Counted from the first letter of the stretch, positions 8,556-17,536 are shown. The stretch: 64,000 nucleotides of DNA from JAAOII01 sp965207945 (GCA_965207945.1 OZ242303.1:310001-374000), one strand, 5' to 3'. The notes: a model not told the origin generated them from the sequence alone. Made by a program: numbers and translations.

Positions 8556-9950
8556 ATGAAAAATAATCACATAGTTCGTGATCCTATACACAAATTTGTT
8601 AGTTATACTAACGAAGAAAAAGTAGTTATTGATTCCCCTCAATTTCAACGCTTACGAGATATTCATCAACTTGCTATGACCTATCTCATATATCCAGGAG
8701 CCAGCCATAAACGTTTTGAACATTCATTGGGCGTTATGGAACTCGCCACTAATATATTTGATGTCGTTATGGATGACGATAATCTAACCAAGATATCTCA
8801 AGAAATATTTAAAGAGCAATTACAAGATAAGCAATATTGGCGTCAGACATTGCGTATGGCAGCATTATGTCATGATGTGGGACATTTACCATTTTCACAC
8901 ACGGGAGAAAAAATATTAGAAGGAATGAATCATGAAGATCTAACTCGTGGATTAATTGAGGGGGACATGAAGCAATTTTTTGAACAGATACCGGTTAATG
9001 CACCCGATGGACGTAAAACATTAGACCCTAAAATAATATCCATAATAGCAACTGACGATTTTGAAAAAACGACAGAAGAAAATCCAGAAGAACTTTGGAA
9101 GAAAATATTGAGCAGTATTATAACAAGCGACCTTTTTGGAGCAGATCGAATGGACTATTTATTGCGAGATTCATATCATGTCGGAGTACCTTATGGATTG
9201 GTGGATAAAGATAGATTAGTGCGCTCATTACGTATCCTAGATGCACCTTTGAATGATAATAATGAGAGTATTCCTTTAGGAATTCATGAAAAGGATTTAC
9301 CATTGGTAGAATCTTTATTAATGTCTCGCCATTGGATGTATAGCCAGGTTTATCAGCATCCTACTCGTAAGATATATGATGAGCATTTACAGGATTTTCT
9401 TAAGGAATTAATGTATGAAGAGAGTTTTCCAGTTAGTGAGGATAGACCAGAAGGGTATTTAAAATATACGGATTCTGATATACTAAGAGAATTATTTATG
9501 ATAAAAAAGCATCCTGAACATCGCTTATATAATCACGCTAATAAATTGCTAGAAAGAAAGTATAGATTTAGATTAGTATATAAACAAAATATTGATGATA
9601 AAAAGATATTTACGGAATATTTGCGACAAACATCGACTCAAAATTATTCTCCCCAAAGGTTAAGTTTATCTACCCCTACAGAGCTAATATATAGTAAAAT
9701 TTTAAATGAATTCTCTGAAGAAATTATTAAAAATATTGGCAAAAGTACTGACAAAGATGAAAGCTTGGATTTCCCTGTAAAATTAGAAGATGGTACTATA
9801 AAGGAAGTAAGGAATTGCTCTAATATATTTAATCATATAATTTCAACAGATTTTGATTATGGTTATATCTTTGCAGAACCAGATAAGAGTGGTTATATTA
9901 AAGAGTGGATTAAGAATAATAAAGATAAGATGCTCCTGAACGGGATGTAA
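8556..9950 (+). CDS. HD-domain phosphohydrolase (YwfO/SAMHD1-like)
   Basis: Metal-dependent phosphohydrolase of the dNTPase/SAMHD1-like family. With the ATG at 8556 (464 residues) the HD residues are His56 (KRFEHSLGV), His106-Asp107 (LCHDVGHLPFSH) and Asp197 (GADRMDYLLRD). The start MKNNHIVRDPIH matches the family's usual beginning. A GTG at 8511 would add 15 residues of no clear homology and is less likely. The protein is Lys/Ile-rich and AT-rich. It precedes a YwgA-like gene by 61 bp; from memory, Bacillus subtilis has the ywfO-ywgA pair. The substrate, probably a (d)NTP, is unproven. Confidence 0.75.
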   Translation: MKNNHIVRDPIHKFVSYTNEEKVVIDSPQFQRLRDIHQLAMTYLIYPGASHKRFEHSLGVMELATNIFDVVMDDDNLTKISQEIFKEQLQDKQYWRQTLRMAALCHDVGHLPFSHTGEKILEGMNHEDLTRGLIEGDMKQFFEQIPVNAPDGRKTLDPKIISIIATDDFEKTTEENPEELWKKILSSIITSDLFGADRMDYLLRDSYHVGVPYGLVDKDRLVRSLRILDAPLNDNNESIPLGIHEKDLPLVESLLMSRHWMYSQVYQHPTRKIYDEHLQDFLKELMYEESFPVSEDRPEGYLKYTDSDILRELFMIKKHPEHRLYNHANKLLERKYRFRLVYKQNIDDKKIFTEYLRQTSTQNYSPQRLSLSTPTELIYSKILNEFSEEIIKNIGKSTDKDESLDFPVKLEDGTIKEVRNCSNIFNHIISTDFDYGYIFAEPDKSGYIKEWIKNNKDKMLLNGM

Positions 9951-10011
9951 TCATAAAAGTTATTATAATGTTTAATATAGAATATATAAGTTATTATTAA
10001 AGAGGTATATT

Positions 10012-10581
10012 ATGAAAGAGGAAGATAGAGTTAAGTTTATTTGTTTTTTACTTGACGCACTAAAAGATAAAAATGGTTGGGCTGGGATGATTCATTTACA
10101 AAAAGGATGTTATATTGCGCAAGAAATGTTAGGCGTTCCTTTAGATTACAAGTTTATACAGTGTGTTTACGGCCCTTACGCTTTTGACTTAAGAGATGAG
10201 GTGCGTATGTTAAATGATAGTTTTATACTGAGCAAAGGATTCCCTCCAGTTGGCTATGGAGTTTCTTATGATTTTTATGAATATGTCGAAAAATATGTTG
10301 AAGCAAAAAAAGATAATTACAAGTTCAAAGATGAAATTAATTTTATTGCTGGCTGGTTTTTAGATAAACCAGTTGGTAGATTGGTAGAGCTGGCAGCGGC
10401 TTATATGATAAATGAAAAATATCCTGATGCTGAGCGAGAAGAAAGAATGAAAAAGCTGCTTGGATGGAAGCCATTTACGACTGAACTTCGAGCAAAGAAA
10501 AGCTTTGATGAAGTTGAAGTAAAAGTTAAAGAAGTAGAGGAGGTGGAGTTTATTAATAATAAAATCAGCGTCTCAGGATAA
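10012..10581 (+). CDS. YwgA-like protein, partner of the HD phosphohydrolase
   Basis: A 189-residue cytosolic protein of unknown function. The pattern HLQKGCYIAQ ... YKFIQCVYGPYAFDLRDEV resembles YwgA and more distantly SocA/Panacea-type proteins, by recall of their LQK...YGPYS signature. A good AGAGGT ribosome-binding site precedes ATG 10012. The C-terminal 25 residues are a Val/Glu/Lys-rich low-complexity stretch ending in NNKISVSG. It forms a likely operon with the HD gene. A regulatory or protective role towards the HD enzyme is conceivable but not shown. Confidence 0.55.
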   Translation: MKEEDRVKFICFLLDALKDKNGWAGMIHLQKGCYIAQEMLGVPLDYKFIQCVYGPYAFDLRDEVRMLNDSFILSKGFPPVGYGVSYDFYEYVEKYVEAKKDNYKFKDEINFIAGWFLDKPVGRLVELAAAYMINEKYPDAEREERMKKLLGWKPFTTELRAKKSFDEVEVKVKEVEEVEFINNKISVSG

Positions 10582-10725
10582 GCAGACATAAACAAACAAC
10601 ATAGTTTCCATGGGGGCAGGGCAACTGGTGTTTGCCGGAAGAGTGGTCTGAGAAAGAGACCATCATTCTTTGGGATACAGTACACCTATGGAATTCATGG
10701 AAAAAGATTTTGAGTCCCAAGTGAT

Positions 10726-11193
10726 ATGGGTCCATACAGTCTGGTTGGCTATGCTTATCAAAGCTGGATAAGCAATTCTTATGCGGTGGTTGAAGGTAAT
10801 ATATTATCATCATCATTAGATGATTCATCTTCAAATTCATATTCAGGCGGTCTGGTTGGCGTTGCTGGCGGTAGCCCGATAAGTAATTCTTATGCGGTGG
10901 TTGGAGGCAGTATATCATCATCAGGCGGTAATTTATATTCAGGCGGTCTGGTTGGCAGGGCTGATGACGATAGCCCGATAAGTAATTCTTATTACAGTGC
11001 TAGCCGTAAATCTTCGGAAGGGGAGTTTACTAATGAACTCGGTACTTCTGAAACCCTTAGTGGATTGCGCGGATTAAATGCAGGGGCTACTGGCTGGGAT
11101 GAAGGTATCTGGGATTTTGGTTTGGATAATGATCTGCCGATGTTGGTTGATAATCCTCTTACCGTGGATTTGCCGCTGGTTTTTCGGGAGTAG
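10726..11193 (+). pseudogene. GLUG-repeat surface protein remnant
   Basis: An open frame of 155 codons with three GLUG-type units (GGLVG.A...PISNSYAVV) and a C-terminal tail (LSGLRGLNAGATGW ... GIWDFGLDNDLPML) typical of the end of GLUG or hemagglutinin-type proteins. It lacks a signal peptide and the N-terminal NWQPIG-type segment found in complete relatives at 16.9 and 18.2 kb. An in-frame stop lies just upstream of ATG 10726. It is best read as the 3' end of a lost surface gene. The 144 bp before it hold only a short hairpin (TGGTCT/AGACCA). Confidence 0.6.
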
Positions 11194-11250
11194 GATTGTG
11201 GGGGTTAATCGCGAGCATGGTTATAGTTTGTTGCGAGGGTTAGATATTTA

Positions 11251-11299
11251 GCGGGCGGAGCAAGGGGGGATGAATATAGGTCCTCCGCCCCTACAGACC
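11251..11299 (-). repeat. GC-rich interspersed repeat, copy 2 (inverted)
   Basis: Reverse complement of copy 1 at 8295-8343: starts gcgggcggagcaagg and ends ctccgcccctacagacc. The flanking GCGAGCATGGTTATAGTTTG at about 11213 also matches the reverse complement of sequence beside copy 1, so similarity extends past the core. The 11194-11399 gap holds nothing else clear. Confidence 0.8.
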
Positions 11300-11399
11300 A
11301 TTATCGTATATTTAGACACCACCCAGAAACGAGTCGCAAGAATTTATGCATTATGCATCCACGCGTCGTAATATCAATCTCCTACATATAATATTAGGT

Positions 11400-11681
11400 G
11401 TGAGTGATATACCAGTTATAGATAAGGAAGTTGATGCTGCGGGGTTAAAATGCCCTGAGCCAGTTATGATGCTGCATAATGCTTTAGCGAATCTGGATAA
11501 GGGCAAAGTGGTTTTGATGAAGGCAACCGACCCGACCACTATTAGAGATGTGCGCAATTTTTGCACCTATTTAGGCCATGAGCTAATCCATCAGGATGAA
11601 GATAATGGCATATTCTCCTATACTATTCGTAAGAAAACCCAACCAACAACCCAACCAACAACCCAACCCATAACCCAATGA
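11400..11681 (+). CDS. tusA: Sulfur carrier protein TusA
   Basis: Passes persulfide sulfur from IscS towards tRNA 2-thiolation and other sulfur routes. The active-site motif is GLKCPEPVMML. With GTG 11400 the Cys is residue 18, close to Cys19 of E. coli; ATG 11346 would add 18 residues without homology. A TATAAT at 11387-11392 lies seven bases before the GTG. The C terminus carries a repeated T-Q-P tail from a 12-bp tandem repeat (acccaaccaaca). The stop overlaps the msrA start (ATGA at 11678-11681). Confidence 0.9.
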   Translation: MSDIPVIDKEVDAAGLKCPEPVMMLHNALANLDKGKVVLMKATDPTTIRDVRNFCTYLGHELIHQDEDNGIFSYTIRKKTQPTTQPTTQPITQ

Positions 11682-12160
11682 ATGCCCCAACCAATATAAT
11701 GACTGATAAAGCAATTTTTGCCGCTGGATGCTTCTGGCACATACAGGTTCTGTTCCATCAAACACCAGGAGTTACAAATACTAGTGTTGGATATAGTGGC
11801 GGAACACTTGCCAACCCAACCTATAGGCAGGTTTGCAAAGGTGATACAGGACATGCTGAGGTAGTTCTGGTGGAATATGACCCTGCCAAAATAACATATC
11901 AGCAGCTACTGGATATTTTTTGGGATTGCCATAACCCCACCACATTAAATCGCCAGGGTGTTGATATAGGGAGTCAGTATCGCTCGGCTATTTTTTATAC
12001 TTCTGAGGAACAACAGCAGCAGGCAGAGAAATCCAAAGAAAAGCTGGCGGCATCTGGTAAATACAAACACCCCATAGTTACGCAGATTGTTAAGGAAGCG
12101 CCTTTTTACGTGGCGGAAGATTACCATCAGCTTTATTTATTACAAGTGCGTAATGTTTAA
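11678..12160 (+). CDS. msrA: Peptide methionine (S)-S-oxide reductase MsrA
   Basis: Repairs oxidised methionine. The active-site Cys18 lies in AAGCFW, followed by HIQ in place of the more common GVE. The general-acid Glu in TGHAEVVLVEYDP and the DIGSQYRSAIFY block are present. At 160 residues it is at the short end of the family. ATG 11678 overlaps the tusA stop; the internal ATG 11699 would also leave the full domain. The start lies beside the tusA tandem repeat, so the junction may have shifted by slippage. Confidence 0.93.
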   Translation: MNAPTNIMTDKAIFAAGCFWHIQVLFHQTPGVTNTSVGYSGGTLANPTYRQVCKGDTGHAEVVLVEYDPAKITYQQLLDIFWDCHNPTTLNRQGVDIGSQYRSAIFYTSEEQQQQAEKSKEKLAASGKYKHPIVTQIVKEAPFYVAEDYHQLYLLQVRNV

Positions 12161-12183
12161 GTCATAGCTATAGATGAAGAATA

Positions 12184-13155
12184 ATGAAGAATTCAGATTT
12201 AATTAACATAGGTAAGCGCAGTGTAGAAATGGAGCAGGGCGCGGTGCAAGAAATGCTCTCAAGAATTGATGAGAGTTTTGCTCTTGCTTGTCGGACATTG
12301 CTTGCTTGTAAAGGACGCATAGTTGTAATAGGGATAGGAAAGTCCGGTCATATAGCGCGTAAAATAGCGTCTACTTTTGCCAGCACTGGCTCACCCGCTT
12401 TTTTTGTTCATTCGGCGGAAGCAGGGCATGGAGACATGGGCATGATAACCGAAAAGGATGTAGCCATTATGATTTCATATTCGGGGAAAAGCGAAGAACT
12501 GGTGCGCCTGCTTCCTATAGTAAAAAGGATGGGAATAAAGATGATTGCGATGACTGGTTCAGCTACATCCCCATTAGCTAAAGCAGCCGATATACATATT
12601 TCGGTGAAAATAAGCAAAGAGGCATGCCCTCTTAATCTTGCCCCCACTTCAAGCACTACAGCGACATTGGTAATGGGTGATGCCATGGCAATTGCTATGT
12701 TAGAAGCGCGAGGATTTACTGCGGATGATTTTGCCTTCTCGCATCCTAGCGGAGCTTTGGGACGTAAACTACTGCTAAGAGTATCCGATGTAATGCATTC
12801 GGGCAAAGATATACCTATGGTTAATCAGACAGTGAAGGTTGCCAAAGCATTGCATGAGATGACTTCCAAGCGCCTTGGCATGACGACCATTGTGGATGAG
12901 AAAAAACAACTCGTAGGTATTTTTACCGATGGGGACTTGCGCCGCTGCTTAGATAAACGGTTGGATGTGCACCAAAAAGCAGTTGGAGAGGTTATGACTA
13001 CCGAGTTTCAAACGGTTAGAGGAACTGCGTTGGCAGCAGAAGCCCTCAAGCTTATGGACAGTAACAAAATAAATGCTTTGCCTGTGGTGGATGAAGATAA
13101 TAAACTAATTGGGGCAATGAACATGCATGATTTACTAAAATCAGGGGTCTTGTAG
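12184..13155 (+). CDS. kdsD: Arabinose-5-phosphate isomerase (KdsD/KpsF/GutQ family)
   Basis: Converts ribulose 5-phosphate to arabinose 5-phosphate, the first step towards KDO of lipopolysaccharide. The SIS domain (about 35-170) has GIGKSGHIARKIAST and HSAEAGHGDMGMI, and two CBS domains fill about 205-323. The 323-residue length is typical. In many gammaproteobacteria kdsD sits with lpt or kdsC genes; here it stands between msrA and dinB. A short repeat of atgaagaat precedes the start. KdsD and GutQ are hard to separate by sequence. Confidence 0.92.
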   Translation: MKNSDLINIGKRSVEMEQGAVQEMLSRIDESFALACRTLLACKGRIVVIGIGKSGHIARKIASTFASTGSPAFFVHSAEAGHGDMGMITEKDVAIMISYSGKSEELVRLLPIVKRMGIKMIAMTGSATSPLAKAADIHISVKISKEACPLNLAPTSSTTATLVMGDAMAIAMLEARGFTADDFAFSHPSGALGRKLLLRVSDVMHSGKDIPMVNQTVKVAKALHEMTSKRLGMTTIVDEKKQLVGIFTDGDLRRCLDKRLDVHQKAVGEVMTTEFQTVRGTALAAEALKLMDSNKINALPVVDEDNKLIGAMNMHDLLKSGVL

Positions 13156-13171
13156 GTATAAGGTGATGCGG

Positions 13172-13236
13172 ATACAGAGGGTGTATATGCAGGGGGCGCA
13201 CATACCGGGGGTGTATATCGGGGTGTATATAATAGA
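13172..13236 (+). repeat. Degenerate GGGTGTATAT repeats before dinB
   Basis: The 84 bp between kdsD and dinB hold three copies of gggtgtatat and a related gggggcgcacata unit. The last copy supplies the TATAAT at 13228-13233, six bases before the dinB ATG at 13240. Confidence 0.6.
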
Positions 13237-13239
13237 GTG

Positions 13240-14325
13240 ATGCGTAAAATTATCCATCTGGATATGGATTGTTTCTATGCCGCAGTAGAGATGCGCGATA
13301 ATCCCACACTTAAAAACAAGCCGATTGCAGTAGGGGGTGGCAACAAACGCGGAGTAGTAGCAACTTGTAACTATGAAGCACGTAAGTTTGGAGTTCACTC
13401 GGCTATGAGCGGCGATAATGCAAGAAATAGATGCCCGCAAATTATTTTCCTGCCAGTTAATATGCCTAAATATAAAGAGGCATCTCAAATAATCCGCTCA
13501 GTAATGAGAGAGATTACTCCTTTGGTGGAGCCCCTTTCTTTAGATGAGGCATACTTGGATGTTACTGATTGCAAAATATATGATAATAGCGCAACATACA
13601 TAGCTCACCATCTAAAAGAAGAGATATATGCCAGGACCTCGCTTACCGCATCTGCTGGAGTGGCTGCGAATAAGTTTCTTGCCAAGGTGGCAAGCGATTG
13701 GAATAAACCAAATGGCATAAAGGTTGTGCCTCCTGATGAGGTAGCAGATTTCGTGCGAGTGCTTCCTGTTGGCAAGATACCAGGAGTTGGCAAGGTTACT
13801 CAAAAAAAGCTTGCCGCTTTAGGGATTAAGACCTGCGCCGATGTTCAAAAATATGATATTGAATATTTGAAGCAGAAGTTTGGTAAATTCGGCTCTATGC
13901 TATATGAGCGTTCTTTTGGCATAGATGAGCGGCAGGTTACAACCGAACGTATTAGTAAGTCGCTAAGTGTTGAGAGCACTTTTACAGATGACATTAATGA
14001 TGATTCTTTGTGTCATGCTCATCTACAAAAGCTATTGGCAGAGTTAGAGAGACGACTTGAAAAAAGTAAGGAAAAAACACGTATCAAAGGGATGTTTGTT
14101 AAGGTTAAATTTGCCGACTTCATCATCACTACCAAGCAATCCAGTGGAACTGATATTTCCTTAAGTAAGATTATTGATGTCTATCAAGAGGCGCGCAGTC
14201 GCCGCTCCAAGCCAATTCGTTTGTTAGGGTTGGGAGTTTATTTTGCCTCTGAGCAAGATGCTAAACAAAACACCAAGCAAAACACCAAAAATGATTCGCC
14301 GTTCTTACAGCTAAATATGATGTAG
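13240..14325 (+). CDS. dinB: DNA polymerase IV
   Basis: Y-family translesion polymerase. The N terminus IIHLDMDCFYAAVEMRDNP and the SLDEAYLDVT block carry the metal-binding acidic residues; the GVAANKFLAKVASDWNKPNG and KIPGVGKVTQKKL (HhH) motifs follow. The 361 residues fit the family. A Q-N-T-K repeat lies near the C terminus, which ends LQLNMM, a plausible sliding-clamp binding motif. ATG 13240 is preferred to GTG 13237. No LexA box was recognised, and the only promoter sign is the TATAAT immediately upstream. Confidence 0.95.
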   Translation: MRKIIHLDMDCFYAAVEMRDNPTLKNKPIAVGGGNKRGVVATCNYEARKFGVHSAMSGDNARNRCPQIIFLPVNMPKYKEASQIIRSVMREITPLVEPLSLDEAYLDVTDCKIYDNSATYIAHHLKEEIYARTSLTASAGVAANKFLAKVASDWNKPNGIKVVPPDEVADFVRVLPVGKIPGVGKVTQKKLAALGIKTCADVQKYDIEYLKQKFGKFGSMLYERSFGIDERQVTTERISKSLSVESTFTDDINDDSLCHAHLQKLLAELERRLEKSKEKTRIKGMFVKVKFADFIITTKQSSGTDISLSKIIDVYQEARSRRSKPIRLLGLGVYFASEQDAKQNTKQNTKNDSPFLQLNMM

Positions 14326-14335
14326 GGACGGAGGG
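14321..14335 (+). repeat. Partial GC-rich interspersed repeat, copy 3
   Basis: Only the left end (tgtagggacggaggg) is present. It overlaps the dinB stop codon (TAG at 14323-14325), so the element supplies the end of the gene. Confidence 0.55.
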
Positions 14336-14341
14336 ATAAAA

Positions 14342-14929
14342 TCAAATAAACCAGCTATTGATATTGAGGATTTCCTTATTTTTGAGTAAATAATAAAGCC
14401 CGCGTGCATTGCGAACAACCCACCAACCAAAAAAGATCATTGACATGGGCCCTAAGCTGCCCATATTAAAGGGTAAAAATATTCCGCTGTAAGGTATCCA
14501 GCTGGTATCAAAGGGCATGATGAAATTAAACCTAAACAAGCCAAATGCTGCGTTAGGTTGTATTGAGATATCAAAGTAGCTCATTAACTGCCACCCATTG
14601 TTTAGTAGAGTCACAGGCATCAAGTTGCTGGCAAGATGAAAATTAATAGATGCTTCACCACTGGTTATGATGGCAATAGCAAATACTGCAACAAAGATTA
14701 TGTGGGCAATGAAAAAATATAGAATACCTATCCAAAACCCTCTTATTTGAAAAGTCAGATGAGTAGATGCAGCAGCCCCTACTTTTTTGCGTAATAAATA
14801 AGCGATAATAACTCCAATGCCGCTGGCAAGAAGACCAAAGATTATAGCCAACATATACAAAAAATATATGGTAACCAATATTCTCTTGTAATCTATTACA
14901 ATATTTTTACTCTTTAAATCCTCCTTCAT
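14342..14929 (-). CDS. Multi-spanning membrane protein (DUF4870-like)
   Basis: A 195-residue inner-membrane protein with about four hydrophobic segments. The first half (GVIIAYLLRKK ... HLTFQIRGFWIGIL) follows the pattern of small DUF4870-type membrane proteins: helix, short charged loop, then H-F-x-Q-x-R-T-F-W. It ends in a basic helix (WWVVRNARGLYYLL). It is a paralogue of the next upstream gene at 14971-15489, sharing the Q.R.FW.G.LY block. Function unknown. It converges with dinB, leaving 16 bp between the two stops. Confidence 0.6.
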   Translation of the reverse strand: MKEDLKSKNIVIDYKRILVTIYFLYMLAIIFGLLASGIGVIIAYLLRKKVGAAASTHLTFQIRGFWIGILYFFIAHIIFVAVFAIAIITSGEASINFHLASNLMPVTLLNNGWQLMSYFDISIQPNAAFGLFRFNFIMPFDTSWIPYSGIFLPFNMGSLGPMSMIFFGWWVVRNARGLYYLLKNKEILNINSWFI

Positions 14930-14970
14930 AACATATACCTCAATAGTTAAGTTTTAAATTGATTAAATCA

Positions 14971-15489
14971 TTATACCCACCAGATTTTTGGATTAGGGAC
15001 TTTGCTAGAGCGATTAACCAAAACTAGCCCGCGTATGCAACGTGTAATCCACCATGCAATCAACGCCGCGATAGGGATAGCAGCATATAGATATCGCCAA
15101 TTCCACCATGAGGGGGGAGAGTTCATCATATAGCCCCAGCCACGATGGGATCCCCAACCCCGTCCCCATTCCTGACCCCATCCTCGTCCCCATCCCATCC
15201 CACCTTCCCAGTGATGGCCGCGCAAGTCCTGAAAAGTGGAAGTAGGATTATTCCCAGCACCCAGGGCAATGAATAGCACTATTATTCCTGCTATGACAAT
15301 GGCTATAATGCCGTAAAGAAGCCCCAACCAAAAGGTTCTTTTTTGATAAGTAAAGTGGGAAGCATCTTGTTTGTTTGCATCTTTGCCTAAATAATAAGCA
15401 AGAATTATTCCGATAATCGGAGTTATGTCATTAAAAAATCCTACTAAAAATAGCAGATATATTATGATGTGAAGTCGCTTTTGTTTCAT
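14971..15489 (-). CDS. Membrane protein paralogue with a Gly/Trp-rich insertion
   Basis: A 172-residue relative of the 14342-14929 protein: N-terminal helices (GIILAYYLGKDANK), the shared HFTYQKRTFWLGLLYG block, and the end WWITRCIRGLVLV. Between the third and fourth helices is a G-W-R-rich stretch (GWGRGWGQEWGRGWG), probably periplasmic, encoded by repeats of cccatcc-type units. The two genes lie 41 bp apart and are probably one operon. Function is not known. Confidence 0.6.
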   Translation of the reverse strand: MKQKRLHIIIYLLFLVGFFNDITPIIGIILAYYLGKDANKQDASHFTYQKRTFWLGLLYGIIAIVIAGIIVLFIALGAGNNPTSTFQDLRGHHWEGGMGWGRGWGQEWGRGWGSHRGWGYMMNSPPSWWNWRYLYAAIPIAALIAWWITRCIRGLVLVNRSSKVPNPKIWWV

Positions 15490-15499
15490 GGTAACTATA

Positions 15500-15577
15500 T
15501 TTCCTCTGTGATTCCTCTGTGTGTCCTCTATATTTCCTGTGTGTCCTCTGAGTATTCCTCTGAGTATGCCTCTGAAG
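15500..15577. repeat. Degenerate CCTCTGTGT tandem repeat in a divergent intergenic region
   Basis: Seven or so units related to attcctctgtgt and attcctctgagt follow one another directly before the start of the minus-strand membrane protein. The unit is about 12 bp. The remaining intergenic sequence to 15875 is AT-rich and contains a duplicated tatgttttagatg at 15800-15840, resembling the leaders of the beta-barrel genes. Nothing else is seen in this gap. Confidence 0.65.
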
Positions 15578-15875
15578 TTAAAATAACAATATTAAGGAAG
15601 TAAACGATAACCAATAATTAGGCATTTTACCTCCTTGCCTAAGTATAGGTCATTGTATCACAAAATATTAATAATATATAAAATTGTATGACCATGCGTC
15701 ACTTGAAACTCATGTCTATATTTTCGAGATATTATTAAATCACTTCTATTTAATGTTGCATTAATTATTATTTTTTGCTATACTTACTCCATCGGTTGTT
15801 ATGTTTTAGATGTGTCTTAATATGTTTTAGATGCATCATAATTTGGTTTTTCATAAAGATAAAGAGAACTATACT

Positions 15876-16841
15876 ATGAATAGATATGTTACCACCGATG
15901 TTAACCATGTTGGCTTCAAGAATATTGGCTTCAAGAATAGAAGTGTGGCACGGTTCACCAGGACTTTTAGCCCTATACTAAAGAGCCACCTAATAACTTA
16001 TGCAAGTAAAAAGGGTGCCGTAAATAGACGTTCTTTGTTGCTATCCTTATTTCTACTGTTCATATCAGCATCTATAGCATCTTGCGGGATTCCTGCTCCT
16101 GCCGATGATAAAGGTAGTTTTGTTGCTAATTTAGTGGCTAATAAACAACAACAGTATTCTACTTGTTCGCCTAGTAATTCTATTTTGTTATTAATCCCCA
16201 CCACCTTCACAGATTTAGAATTGACAAATTCAGATGACATAGATTGTTTTAGCTTTACACTAAGTTCGGAACGTACTGTAACCATATCAACAACAAGTTC
16301 AATTGATACTGTTGGAAGGCTATACGATTCTAGCGGAAGTTTTATTGCAGAAAATGACGATGGCATCGATAGTAACTTTGAAATTAGCATATTTCTAAGT
16401 GCTGGGACCTATTATGTGGAAGTCGCTCCACATAGTAGCTCTTCTGGTGGTTTTTATGACTTAAATATTAATGAGGATTTTATTACCCCTATTACCCCTA
16501 TTACCCCTACTACCTCTTGTACATCTAGCAGTTCTACCTTTATATCATCTATTCCCTATACATCCTCTGGTTTCTCATTGTCTTCTTCACAGGATATAGA
16601 TTGTTTTAGCTTTACACTAAACTCGGAACGTAGCGTAACCATATCAACAACAAGTTCAATTGATACTGTTGGAGGATTATATACTTCTGGTGGAAGTTTG
16701 ATTGAAGAAAATGACGACGTTAGCGACAGCAATAGTAACTTTGAGATTAGCAGAACCCTAAGTGCTGGGACCTATTATGTGGAAGTATCAGAGTTTTTTG
16801 GTGATACAGGTCCTTATATTTTTCAAATTTTTAGTAATTAA
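15876..16841 (+). CDS. Lipoprotein with two PPC-type domains
   Basis: A probable outer-membrane lipoprotein of 321 residues; function unknown. An unusual N-terminal region of about 45 residues precedes the hydrophobic segment and lipobox (SIASC). Two homologous modules (DIDCFSFTL ... TVTISTTSSIDTVG ... LSAGTYYVEV) look like bacterial pre-peptidase C-terminal (PPC) domains. They are joined by a P-I-T-P-I-T linker from a 9-bp tandem repeat (about 16486-16512). ATG 15876 is chosen over 15831 because it follows a leader like those of the beta-barrel genes. The N-terminal region resembles that of the lipoprotein at 21.8 kb. Confidence 0.65.
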   Translation: MNRYVTTDVNHVGFKNIGFKNRSVARFTRTFSPILKSHLITYASKKGAVNRRSLLLSLFLLFISASIASCGIPAPADDKGSFVANLVANKQQQYSTCSPSNSILLLIPTTFTDLELTNSDDIDCFSFTLSSERTVTISTTSSIDTVGRLYDSSGSFIAENDDGIDSNFEISIFLSAGTYYVEVAPHSSSSGGFYDLNINEDFITPITPITPTTSCTSSSSTFISSIPYTSSGFSLSSSQDIDCFSFTLNSERSVTISTTSSIDTVGGLYTSGGSLIEENDDVSDSNSNFEISRTLSAGTYYVEVSEFFGDTGPYIFQIFSN

Positions 16842-16851
16842 TATTTTTATT

Positions 16852-17475
16852 ATGTATAAATATAAATTGTATTTTAAGGGATATTTATCCCTACTAGTGA
16901 TGTTATTTTTATCTTCAGCCCCAGTTGGCGCTATGGAGATTGAAGACAGTGATTTGTTAGATGTACATGCCAGCTCTGACGAGTTAGCTGATACAGATGG
17001 TGATGGGTTATTAGAAATATATAGCCCAGATTCTTTAGAACTTATCAATTTAGATCTAACCGCTGGTTACGAACTAATTGATGACTTAGTATTATATGAT
17101 GCTGATGACTGGCAACCCATAGGAACTAATGATAACCCTTTTACTGGTATCTTATTAGGGAATAGCCATCGCGTAACATTTTTAACCTCCTTAGACAATA
17201 CTAGTGATACTAACGAAGGATTATTTGGCCACTTAAGGGAGGCAAAAATTAGCAACATCTATCTAGAGTTTGATGGATTAGCTGCAGAAGGTCTGTCTGG
17301 TATACTAGCGGGCAGCTCTTATAACAGCAATATAACTAATATCCATTTAACAATTATTGGTTCAACAAAAATAACTACAGTTAGCGAGCTATTATTGGGT
17401 CGCATAGAAGGAGGAAGCATCTGGGAATCTTCTGCTGGGGTAGAGTTGGATGAGTCGGATAAGCCAAACAAATAA
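16852..17475 (+). CDS. Secreted protein with a partial GLUG-type domain
   Basis: A 207-residue secreted protein of unknown function. The signal peptide runs to PVGAME. It then has ADTDGDGLLEIYSPDSLELI and ADDWQPIGTNDNPFTGIL, the same order of modules (Asp-rich GDGLIEI, NWQPIG, GLFG) as the large protein at 18.2 kb. The C-terminal GLUG repeats are missing. ATG 16852 lies 10 bp after the preceding stop. It may be a shortened relative of the large gene. Confidence 0.6.
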   Translation: MYKYKLYFKGYLSLLVMLFLSSAPVGAMEIEDSDLLDVHASSDELADTDGDGLLEIYSPDSLELINLDLTAGYELIDDLVLYDADDWQPIGTNDNPFTGILLGNSHRVTFLTSLDNTSDTNEGLFGHLREAKISNIYLEFDGLAAEGLSGILAGSSYNSNITNIHLTIIGSTKITTVSELLLGRIEGGSIWESSAGVELDESDKPNK

Positions 17476-17536
17476 GCATATTAAGCATATATAGTTACCC
17501 TGTTCTTATATCCACCAGGTTTGTTTATCGGGGACC

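Noticed and set aside
10565..10921. 118-codon minus-strand open frame over the GLUG remnant
   Set aside because: Met/His/Gln-rich with repeated segments that simply mirror the GLUG repeats.
6957..11300. The accessory stretch as an integrated mobile element
   Set aside because: No integrase, transposase, tRNA attachment site or matching end repeats were found; only base composition and gene type hint at transfer.
11678..12160. Possible loss of function in msrA because GCFW is followed by HIQ rather than GVE
   Set aside because: The catalytic Cys and the Glu in GHAEVV are intact, and variation after GCFW is tolerated in the family as recalled.
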